Assembly (NCBI GenBank): GCA_030626045.1
Contig: DAOUPS010000034.1
Coordinates: 1 to 8,822 of the forward strand
Source of the DNA: a bacterium
GTDB taxonomy: Bacteria > Patescibacteriota > Minisyncoccia > Moranbacterales > DUUL01
Length of the DNA: 8,822 nucleotides
Direction of reading: 5' to 3'
A program made the translations under genes and the position numbers. This document shows, piece by piece, positions 1 to 5,568 of the stretch. Position 1 is the stretch's first letter. Each line of letters opens with the position of its first letter. A model generated the notes under the pieces. That model did no database searches. It was not told the origin of the DNA and worked only from the letters and a program-made list of their open reading frames with translations.

Positions 1-351
1 ATCGAGAAAATGAGTGTTCTTGATCTGGCGGAACTGGTAAAGATCCTTGAAGATAAGTTTGGTGTTTCCGCGGCGGCTCCTATGGCGGTTGTTGCTCCCG
101 CAGCGGCTAGTGAAGCGGCTGAAGGCGGAGCTGAAGAAAAAGCGGAATACGATGTTGAACTTGTGGCTGTCGGCGACTCCAAGATCAATGTGATCAAAAA
201 AGTCAAAGAAATAACAGGGGTTGGACTTAAAGATGCCAAAGACATGGTTGATGGCGCACCTAAGGTCATTAAAGAAAAGGTGGCAAAAGAAGAAGCGGAA
301 GAATTTAAAAAGGGACTTGAGGGAGTAGGAGCCACGGTTGAGTTGAAATAA
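1..351 (+). CDS. rplL: 50S ribosomal protein L7/L12, 5' end outside window
   Basis: This is the acidic stalk protein of the large ribosomal subunit. Its C-terminal domain recruits translational GTPases (EF-Tu, EF-G, IF2) and its N-terminal domain dimerises on L10. The frame is open from base 1, reading I-E-K before the first visible Met at 10. In known L7/L12 proteins an equivalent IEK-M-S-V-L junction lies about a dozen residues into the chain, so the true start is probably upstream and Met at 10 is internal. Counting from that Met, residues 1-22 (MSVLDLAELVKILEDKFGVS and on) are the dimerisation helices. Residues about 23-46 are an Ala/Glu-rich hinge. Residues about 47-113 are the conserved C-terminal domain, with the KVIKEVK-like and GLKDAKDMV segments and a VELK end. 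The gene ends in TAA. The L10 gene is expected upstream but cannot be seen. The family assignment is secure. Confidence 0.97.
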   Translation: MEKMSVLDLAELVKILEDKFGVSAAAPMAVVAPAAASEAAEGGAEEKAEYDVELVAVGDSKINVIKKVKEITGVGLKDAKDMVDGAPKVIKEKVAKEEAEEFKKGLEGVGATVELK

Positions 352-393
352 GCTTAGCCTTTATTTGTATTATTACATGAGAGAGAAAGTACG

Positions 394-442
394 GGGACTT
401 CGCTTAAAAGTCCCTCAAAAAGTCCGAAGAGGGCTTTTTGAG
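394..442 (+). terminator. tandem hairpins after rplL, probable intrinsic terminator
   Basis: There are two adjacent stem-loops. The first pairs GGGACTT (394-400) with AAGTCCC (408-414) around a 7-nt loop. The second pairs CTCAAAAAG (414-422) with CTTTTTGAG (434-442) perfectly for 9 bp, and adds T-G, C-G and C-G pairs inside around the loop GAAGA. Its core is an A-tract, a short GC stem and a T-tract, like an intrinsic terminator, although the T-tract lies within the stem. The two hairpins meet at base 414, so they can stack or compete for that base. Confidence 0.55.
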
Positions 443-493
443 TTACTTCCGCTTTTTTATAAAGCATGTTGTGAGAATATATTGTATTGAAAC

Positions 494-533
494 AAAAAAG
501 GCGGACACATATGTTTTGTGTTCCGCCTTTTTT
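494..533. terminator. bidirectional Rho-independent terminator
   Basis: A6-GGCGGA (494-505) pairs with TCCGCC-T6 (522-533). Past a one-base bulge at 521, CACA (506-509) pairs with TGTG (517-520). On the plus strand the stem is followed by T6. On the minus strand it also ends in a T-run, 11 bp past the stop of the convergent regulator gene. It therefore fits termination of rplL from the left and of the regulator from the right. Confidence 0.85.
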
Positions 534-543
534 AATGAACTTA

Positions 544-2298
544 TTACTTATCAGAGTCAGCAATCAACGAATGGACTTGTTTTTTAAACTCTGACAAAGC
601 CCTTCCAGCTTTCTCTTTCTTCTCTCTTGCGACATCCCGCTCTTTTTCGAGCTTTGTTATTGTTTCGAAATTTATAACTACTTTTTCGGAAAGAGTTTTA
701 TTGAGGTTGCGGTTTGCTCGTTCCAGTTCATCATATTCTTCTTGCGAAGAAAAAAGCTTTTCCTCCAAAGATTTGATTTTTGCAGTTTGATCTTCGACGA
801 GTTCGACGAGCTTTTCTGCCGAACATTGCTCAAACGGAGCGTTTCTGCGCGTGTAAGTCTCTTTGTCACTAGGTTTAATGATATGTGCACGGAGAGCATA
901 CTTTCTTGCCTGAAATAAAAACGCGTGCCTTTTCATTCCAGTTAATTTCAAGATATCATCAATATTGCCTAAAGCGTGCCGATAAACCAATTCGAGGAAT
1001 CTTTTTTTAGCGTCTGCCAAGAGATTATTTATCGGTATGCCGATTTTAGCGTTAGGCCGCGGAAAATCTTCGAAATTTTCTTTTTTACTAAGATCACAGC
1101 CTTTTTCTCTCAGGCTTCTGATTCTGATGTATAGATTGTTGGCAGAAATGCCCATCAATTCAGCCGTTCTTGTTATAACCCGATTTGCTTCATCAAGATG
1201 AACGATTATATGACCGGCGCGAACATATAGTTCCAGCGCTTCCATCGTGGATACTCCGAGAGTAATTCCCGGGAAATCCTGCTTGAATTCTTTAGCTCCT
1301 TCAAGCTCAAGAAAATCATCCTCTATGGTTTTCTCGCTTTTATCTTCATTTGTTTTTAAGTCGATTTGGATGTTTCCGGAGATTGATACCCGGGAGCTTT
1401 GAACGGAAATATATCCCAAAGCCTTTTTAATGTCTTGATGAGAAAGCAGGTCATTCTTACAGAAAAAGGCTGCTCGTTTAATTACATTTTCCAGTTCTCT
1501 TACATTACCCGGCCATTGATACTGAAGTAGTAATTCCAGCGCTTTTGTTGAAATGGTCAATTCTTTTTCGGACGAACGGCTATTTAGTTCAGTAACAGCT
1601 TTTTTGAGAAAATAGCTGACTAAAATAGGAATGTCGCCATCGCGATCTCTAAGAGGCGAAATATGGATGGCAAATGTTTTAAGACGAAAATAGAGATCCG
1701 ATCTAAACTTTCCTTCTTTCTGTGCCTCCGACAAATCAACATTCGTAGCGGAAATAATCAACGCGTCTGTTTGGCGAGGTTCTGTTCCTCCTACCGGGAC
1801 ATATTCTTTGTGTTGAATAACCCTAAGAAGTTTTAATTGTTCATCTTGTGACAGTATTCCTATTTCGTCAAGCAAAATGGTTCCTCCCGAAGCAACATCA
1901 AAAAGCCCTTTTTTTGTTGCGGTTGCTCCGGTAAAAGCGCCTTTGACATGCCCGAACAGACCTGACAGGAAAAGATCATTTGTTACTGCCGAGGCCAGAT
2001 CGGCTACCACGAATTTGCCCGAGCGTCCGTTTATTACGCTTATTTCATGAGCCAGTTCAGCCAGAAAAGTTTTTCCGGTTCCGGTTTCTCCGTAAATGAG
2101 CATGTCTTCTCCATGCAATGCCAATTCAAAAATTATATCAGTACATTCCTTAAAAGATTGGCTAATACCGATAATTTGCTCTCTGAGCCTTGAAATTTGT
2201 TTTGCTTTCTCCAATTTCTCAGCCGCATTTTTAACTTCTAGCCTATCTGTAAATGTTGTATCAACTACATTTTTTGCGCTATCTATAATTTCTCTCAT
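544..2298 (-). CDS. sigma-54-dependent AAA+ transcriptional activator lacking a sensor domain
   Basis: This is a bacterial enhancer-binding protein of 584 aa. Such proteins use ATP hydrolysis to remodel closed sigma-54 RNA polymerase. The AAA+ domain covers residues about 42-295: Walker A GETGTGKT (70-77), sigma-54 contact loop GAFTGA intact (120-125), Walker B GGTILLDEIG with D144/E145, sensor I SATN (183-186), arginine-finger segment FRSDLYFRL (198-206), and sensor II WPGNVREL (262-269). All key residues are present, so it should be active. The N-terminus is about 41 residues of charged helix with no recognisable receiver, GAF or PAS domain. After the AAA+ domain comes an acidic linker, then two HTH-like, Fis-type segments (about 355-400 and 428-470), then a coiled coil of about 80 residues (about 495-575). 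Coiled coil after the DNA-binding region is atypical. A strong Shine-Dalgarno supports the Met start, and two TAA codons end the gene. It is convergent with rplL and divergent from parA. The target genes are unknown. Confidence 0.93.
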   Translation of the reverse strand: MREIIDSAKNVVDTTFTDRLEVKNAAEKLEKAKQISRLREQIIGISQSFKECTDIIFELALHGEDMLIYGETGTGKTFLAELAHEISVINGRSGKFVVADLASAVTNDLFLSGLFGHVKGAFTGATATKKGLFDVASGGTILLDEIGILSQDEQLKLLRVIQHKEYVPVGGTEPRQTDALIISATNVDLSEAQKEGKFRSDLYFRLKTFAIHISPLRDRDGDIPILVSYFLKKAVTELNSRSSEKELTISTKALELLLQYQWPGNVRELENVIKRAAFFCKNDLLSHQDIKKALGYISVQSSRVSISGNIQIDLKTNEDKSEKTIEDDFLELEGAKEFKQDFPGITLGVSTMEALELYVRAGHIIVHLDEANRVITRTAELMGISANNLYIRIRSLREKGCDLSKKENFEDFPRPNAKIGIPINNLLADAKKRFLELVYRHALGNIDDILKLTGMKRHAFLFQARKYALRAHIIKPSDKETYTRRNAPFEQCSAEKLVELVEDQTAKIKSLEEKLFSSQEEYDELERANRNLNKTLSEKVVINFETITKLEKERDVAREKKEKAGRALSEFKKQVHSLIADSDK

Positions 2299-2305
2299 TT
2301 TATAT

Positions 2306-2310
2306 CTCCT
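2306..2310 (-). promoter_or_regulatory. strong Shine-Dalgarno of the sigma-54 activator
   Basis: Read on the minus strand, GAGAGGAGATATAAAATG contains AGGAG seven bases before the start codon. This fixes the start at 2298. It is the only strong ribosome-binding site in the window; the plus-strand genes have weak or no purine boxes. Confidence 0.85.
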
Positions 2311-2360
2311 CTCTTCCGGTTTTGAAGATTTCTAAGATTCGAATATTACTTAGGATTTGA

Positions 2361-2369
2361 AATATATCA
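2361..2369 (-). promoter_or_regulatory. candidate extended -10 promoter for the sigma-54 activator
   Basis: The minus strand reads TGATATATT, which is TGn plus a hexamer matching TATAAT at 5 of 6 positions. No good -35 lies 16-18 bp upstream. It would give a leader of about 55 nt containing the strong Shine-Dalgarno. It is AT-rich and could be chance. Confidence 0.35.
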
Positions 2370-2565
2370 TTTTGTTAATGTGCTATATCTGTTCTTGTTT
2401 ACCATATTTATTGTTTTAGCGCAAGAAATTTCTGTGCTATCAAAGAACTATTCCTAAAGCGGTTCCCATTAAAAATTTTATCCAGTGCGCTTGTACCGGA
2501 ATAGAATCTATCAATTTCTGTTAGCGGGATCAGTTCATAGACAGCCAATTTTATGTTTGTGTAAT

Positions 2566-2594
2566 TTGCTTGTTCAATTATTCTCGGTTATACT
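2566..2594 (+). promoter_or_regulatory. candidate sigma-70 promoter of parA, very short leader
   Basis: TTGCTT (2566-2571), a 17-bp spacer, then TATACT (2589-2594, 5 of 6 matches to TATAAT). Transcription would begin near 2601, only about 5 bases before the parA ATG at 2606. The purine stretch TAAGG (2595-2599) would then lie upstream of the transcript start, so parA mRNA from this promoter would be nearly leaderless. A promoter further upstream would instead let TAAGG act as a weak Shine-Dalgarno. Confidence 0.5.
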
Positions 2595-2605
2595 TAAGGC
2601 AAACG

Positions 2606-3376
2606 ATGGCAAAAATTATTTCACTTGTGAATCAAAAAGGCGGAGTTGGAAAAACGACCACCGCGATCAATATTGCGACATATCTTGCGGCTCAAGGCAA
2701 GAAAGTGCTTCTTGTTGATTTGGATCCGCAATCAAATGCGTCCAGCGGACTCGGTATTGATGTTAGAAATTTGGAAAAAAATCTATATCACGCACTAGTA
2801 CTTAACGAGCACCCCAAAAATGTAATTTTAAAAACGAATATGCTCGGGCATGACATTATTCCTTCCAACCAAGATCTTGCCGGTGCGGCCATTGAGCTAA
2901 CGAATATTGAAAATAGGGAATATCAATTATATAATGTCTTAAGGCAAGTGCGGGAGAATTATGACCATATCATCGTTGACTCTCCTCCCAGCTTGGGACT
3001 TTTAACAATTAATGGCCTTGTGGCGTCGGATGAAGTGATAATTCCGGTGCAGACTGAATATTTCGCTCTGGAAGGATTAGGGCAATTACTTAATACAATT
3101 GACCTAGTACAAGAAAATCTTCAGCCGAGATTGCAAATGGGAGGAATTTTGATGACGATGTACGACAGACGCAATCGTCTGGCGCGCCAAGTAGTAAAAG
3201 AAGTAAGAAAACATTTTAGAGACAAGGTATTTAATGCAATTATTCCTCGTACGGTTCGTTTAGCTGAAGCCCCAAGCTTTGGCAAAGCGATCATGTATTT
3301 TGACAGGTTCAACAAAGGTGCCAGAGCATACAGGCAGCTCGCAGAGGAAATAATAGCTAGAGAGAAGAAACAATAG
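2606..3376 (+). CDS. parA: chromosome-partitioning ATPase ParA (Soj type)
   Basis: This is a deviant-Walker ATPase that binds nucleoid DNA as an ATP dimer and moves the origin region together with ParB. The protein is 256 aa from the chosen start. The motifs are in order: KGGVGKTTT (11-19), with signature K11 and catalytic K16; Walker A' VDLDPQSN (37-44); Walker B IIVDSPPSLG (122-131); and a TMYDRRNRLARQVV segment, then IPRTVRLAEAPS, both characteristic of Soj-type ParA. There is no N-terminal HTH, so it is the small chromosomal type rather than the P1 plasmid type. The start ATG at 2606 is chosen because the family begins MAKII-S-x-x-NQKGGVGK and a TAAGG lies 6 nt upstream. An earlier in-frame TTG at 2570 would add 12 unlike residues. 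parB follows after an unusually long gap. Confidence 0.96.
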   Translation: MAKIISLVNQKGGVGKTTTAINIATYLAAQGKKVLLVDLDPQSNASSGLGIDVRNLEKNLYHALVLNEHPKNVILKTNMLGHDIIPSNQDLAGAAIELTNIENREYQLYNVLRQVRENYDHIIVDSPPSLGLLTINGLVASDEVIIPVQTEYFALEGLGQLLNTIDLVQENLQPRLQMGGILMTMYDRRNRLARQVVKEVRKHFRDKVFNAIIPRTVRLAEAPSFGKAIMYFDRFNKGARAYRQLAEEIIAREKKQ

Positions 3377-3453
3377 CGGACTATTTTCAATAGGCAATTA
3401 TGCTGTTTAGAATTAATATTTAAAGGGATTGCTCTCAAACTAATTTCCCATTC

Positions 3454-3481
3454 TGCCCCGCCTTTCGCGAAAGGCAGGGCA
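3454..3481. repeat. GC-rich palindromic intergenic repeat
   Basis: A 28-nt inverted repeat with a single mismatch (3459/3476), centred on the perfect 16-nt palindrome GCCTTTCGCGAAAGGC (3460-3475), with TGCCC and GGGCA as outer arms. Its GC content stands out sharply from the surrounding AT-rich DNA. Palindromes of this kind occur as dispersed intergenic repeats in many small bacterial genomes. Whether this one is multicopy cannot be told from one window. Confidence 0.75.
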
Positions 3482-3489
3482 GGGCAGGC

Positions 3490-3521
3490 GTTGGTCTCGC
3501 CTAGGCGGGACTAGCATTTTT
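3490..3521 (+). terminator. palindromic hairpin plus T-tract, possible parA terminator
   Basis: Bases 3490-3515 form an imperfect palindrome around GCCTAGGC, with GTCTCGCC pairing to GGCGGGAC by 7 Watson-Crick pairs and one G-T pair, extended outward by wobble pairs. ATTTTT (3516-3521) follows immediately. The shape fits an intrinsic terminator or strong pause after parA, or simply a second copy of a palindromic repeat. The run of only five T residues keeps confidence moderate. Confidence 0.5.
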
Positions 3522-3529
3522 AGTAGTAT

Positions 3530-3592
3530 CTGTCTGCTGCCTGTCTGCTGCCTGTTTGCCGAAGAGGCAGGAAGAGGTAGGATGAGACAGAG
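3530..3592. repeat. back-to-back short tandem repeats
   Basis: CTGTCTGCTGC occurs twice exactly (3530-3540, 3541-3551), followed by a decayed third unit CTGTTTGCC. Directly after this come three diverging 10-bp units: GAAGAGGCAG, GAAGAGGTAG and GATGAGACAG (3561-3590). The first block is pyrimidine-rich and the second purine-rich. They are partly complementary (CTGTCT at the left end, AGACAG at the right), so the block may be one degenerate long inverted repeat. There is no coding frame across it. Confidence 0.7.
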
Positions 3593-3624
3593 AGTTAGTT
3601 TGGCAACAGTCCCTTAAAACAAAA

Positions 3625-4602
3625 ATGGCTCAACAAGGAGGACTAGGAAGAGGGCTTTCTTCTCTAATACCCGGCAAAAAACAAAGTGATAATAAAAAAA
3701 ATTACTTTGGCGGTGATGTTAAAGAAACAGCCAAAGACAACTTACAGGGTGGTGGAAAAAACATCGGAGTAGCAAAAGATCAACAAATGCAATCCAAACA
3801 AAAGATTGGCAATATTGCGCTTAAAAGTATTATGAAAGTTCCCATTAATACAGTATCCCCAAACCCGCACCAACCGCGAAAAGATTTTGATGAAAACAAA
3901 CTCCAAGAATTAGCAGATTCAATTAAAGAGTACGGCGTTTTACAGCCGCTTGTGGTAAGTATAAAAGATTCCGGCGGATACGAATTAATTGCCGGTGAGC
4001 GGCGCCTTAAGGCGAGTAAAATCGCCGGTCTTAAAGAAGTCCCAGTTATTGTAAGGAATGTTAGCGAACAAAACAAAGCCGAACTTTCATTGGTTGAAAA
4101 TATTCAACGCTACGATCTTAATCCGATCGAGGAAGCTAGGGCTTATGAAAAACTACAAAATACTTTCTCTATTACACAAGATGAGATAGCGTTAAAAATT
4201 GGGAAAAGCAGGAGCACCATATCGAATGTGTTGCGCTTGCTTTATTTGCCGGTTGAGATTCAAAAAGCTCTTATTAGCAAGGCAATAACAGAAGGGCATG
4301 CCAGATCGATTCTTGCGATTTCAAATTTGGAGAAACAACGTGCGCTTTTTGATCTGATTGTTCGTGAAAATTTAACGGTTCGCCAGACTGAGGACAAAGC
4401 CAGAGAGGCATCTACCGGTTCGCGTGTTCCGAAGAAAAGGCGTATTGATCCAGATATTCAAAAATACGAGGAACAGCTGTCGCAAGCCCTCAGTACAAAA
4501 GTACGCATTAGAAAATCGAAAACGGGCGGACAGATAATCATCAATTATTATTCTGATGAGGAGTTCAATGCGCTTTTAACTAATTTATCTCAAGAACGGT
4601 GA
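3625..4602 (+). CDS. parB: chromosome-partitioning protein ParB (Spo0J type)
   Basis: ParB is a CTP-dependent DNA clamp that loads at parS sites, spreads, and stimulates ParA. The 325-aa protein starts MAQQGGLGRGLSSLIPGKK, the classic N-terminal ParA-stimulating peptide. A low-complexity linker follows (about 20-65) and is longer than usual. Then comes the ParB/Srx CTP-binding domain (about 70-170) with NPHQPRKDF (80-88), GERRLKA (124-130) and ENIQRYDLNPIEEA (158-171). The HTH is at about 182-206 (TQDEIALKIGKSRSTISNVL), with GHAR at 224-227. The C-terminal dimerisation domain is at about 275-322. All core motifs are present. No Shine-Dalgarno precedes the ATG. The stop TGA overlaps the next gene's GTG. 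No parS-like TGTTTCACGTGAAACA was seen nearby. Confidence 0.96.
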   Translation: MAQQGGLGRGLSSLIPGKKQSDNKKNYFGGDVKETAKDNLQGGGKNIGVAKDQQMQSKQKIGNIALKSIMKVPINTVSPNPHQPRKDFDENKLQELADSIKEYGVLQPLVVSIKDSGGYELIAGERRLKASKIAGLKEVPVIVRNVSEQNKAELSLVENIQRYDLNPIEEARAYEKLQNTFSITQDEIALKIGKSRSTISNVLRLLYLPVEIQKALISKAITEGHARSILAISNLEKQRALFDLIVRENLTVRQTEDKAREASTGSRVPKKRRIDPDIQKYEEQLSQALSTKVRIRKSKTGGQIIINYYSDEEFNALLTNLSQER

Positions 4603-5039
4603 TTGAATTTGAGGAGCCGGGAAACGAATACGATTTAGAAAAAATTAAAAAATCTGACTTGAAGATAAAAGTCAGAGTTGCTACGCTATTCATTGTATTT
4701 TTGTTAGCTATTTTTTTCTTAATAAAAAATAATTTTAGCTTTAATTTTTTTAAAACGGAAGTCCTAAAAATTGAAGAAGAGTGCGACCTCAAATATTCCT
4801 ATAACTGGAATGATGAGGAAGAAACATATATTAAAAAAGCGAATATGGTACTTAAAAAGAATGACTCTCTACTTAGATCAGTGGAAGGGTTTGATAGAGC
4901 GCTTGTAGAAAGTGAGCAAGTTGGGCTTAAAGGGGCTCCCAGACCGATAATAAAGATTTTTTTTAAAGACGTTACTAATGTTCCAATTAAAATCCCAAAA
5001 TATATTTGTGGATATCGAGTAAAGGTCTTTTTTCAATGA
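4599..5039 (+). CDS. hypothetical single-pass membrane protein
   Basis: I do not recognise this 146-aa protein. Residues 1-26 are charged and Lys-rich just before a hydrophobic helix at about 27-42 (VATLFIVFLLAIFFLI). By the positive-inside rule this suggests an N-terminus inside and residues 45-146 outside the membrane. The outer part has exactly two cysteines, C62 and C137, which could form a disulfide. The hydrophobic segment may alternatively be an uncleaved signal. The GTG start overlaps the parB TGA as GTGA, typical of translational coupling, and no other early start leaves the helix intact. It ends in TGA 13 bp before the RNase H start. Its frame is open throughout, and its composition matches its neighbours. 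A role with ParAB is possible only by position. Confidence 0.75.
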   Translation: MIEFEEPGNEYDLEKIKKSDLKIKVRVATLFIVFLLAIFFLIKNNFSFNFFKTEVLKIEEECDLKYSYNWNDEEETYIKKANMVLKKNDSLLRSVEGFDRALVESEQVGLKGAPRPIIKIFFKDVTNVPIKIPKYICGYRVKVFFQ

Positions 5040-5052
5040 TCCAAATTCAAAT

Positions 5053-5493
5053 ATGGTAAAACATCTGCAAATAACGGTGCACACAGACGGAGGCTCTAGA
5101 GGAAATCCGGGTCCTTCTGCTGTTGGCGTTGTTATCAAATATGATAAAAAAATAAAGGAATATGCGAAGTGCATAGGAAAAAAGACAAATAATGAAGCCG
5201 AGTATGGCGCGCTTATTTACGCACTTGAAAAAACAAAAAAGCTTATTAGTAAAGTAAAAGCGAAACAGGCTGATATCGTGTGCTATAGCGATTCTGAATT
5301 AATGGTTAAACAGCTTAATCACCTGTACAAGTTGAAAAACGAGACTATAAAAGGCTTATTCATCGAAATTTGGAATCTTTCACTTGACTTTAAGTCAGCA
5401 AAATTTTATCATATTAAGCGCGAATATAATAAACAGGCGGATAAATTGCTCAATCAAGCCCTTGATCAAGAGCGATCTAAGTCTTCATTTTAA
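5053..5493 (+). CDS. rnhA: ribonuclease HI family protein
   Basis: This enzyme cuts the RNA strand of RNA:DNA hybrids (R-loops, primers) using two metal ions. The 146-aa protein has the full catalytic set in the expected order: D12 in HTDGGSRGNPGP (10-21), E50 in TNNEAEYGAL (45-54), D80 in YSDSEL (78-83), and D130 in KREYNKQADKLLNQAL (122-137). The spacing and the GGSRGNPGP/NNEAEY pattern resemble the compact RnhA-like proteins of Gram-positive bacteria and archaea more than E. coli RNase HI. The basic handle region of the E. coli enzyme is not obvious. The ATG at 5053 directly precedes the first conserved strand and has no Shine-Dalgarno. It probably shares a transcript with parB and the small membrane protein. 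The gene symbol follows the family, not a proven orthology. Confidence 0.9.
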   Translation: MVKHLQITVHTDGGSRGNPGPSAVGVVIKYDKKIKEYAKCIGKKTNNEAEYGALIYALEKTKKLISKVKAKQADIVCYSDSELMVKQLNHLYKLKNETIKGLFIEIWNLSLDFKSAKFYHIKREYNKQADKLLNQALDQERSKSSF

Positions 5494-5568
5494 TGGGACT
5501 TTTGTTCGTTTGCGCAGAAGACCAAAAGTGATGCGCTGAGTCTTAATATGTAAATACGCATTTATTCT

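Larger units (their letters stand above)
2299..2605. other. divergent intergenic region between the activator gene and parA
   Basis: This 307-bp spacer holds no convincing gene. It contains the activator's Shine-Dalgarno and candidate extended -10 on the left and the parA promoter on the right. A perfect 10-bp palindrome AGAAATTTCT lies at 2424-2433, roughly 55 bp upstream of the activator's candidate -10. It could be an operator half-way between the two genes, but a 10-bp AT-rich palindrome is weak evidence. No sigma-54 -24/-12 element was found on either strand. Confidence 0.6.

Noticed and set aside
354..563. 69-aa minus-strand frame between rplL and the activator
   Set aside because: It runs through the bidirectional terminator and the end of the activator gene, and shows no protein family features.
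2570..2594. TTGTTC as -35 for the parA promoter
   Set aside because: Its spacing to TATACT is only 13 bp; TTGCTT at 2566 gives 17 bp.
2570..2605. TTG start extending ParA by 12 residues
   Set aside because: The extension is unlike ParA N-termini, overlaps the predicted promoter, and the ATG at 2606 gives the family's usual MAKII start.
3530..3592. CRISPR-like array
   Set aside because: The repeat units are only 10-11 bp, directly adjacent without spacers, and no cas genes are present.
2299..3624. parS sites and sigma-54 (-24/-12) promoters near the par genes or the activator
   Set aside because: No close match to TGTTTCACGTGAAACA was found by eye in the window, and no TGGCAC-N5-TTGC pair with correct spacing was found in the intergenic regions on either strand.
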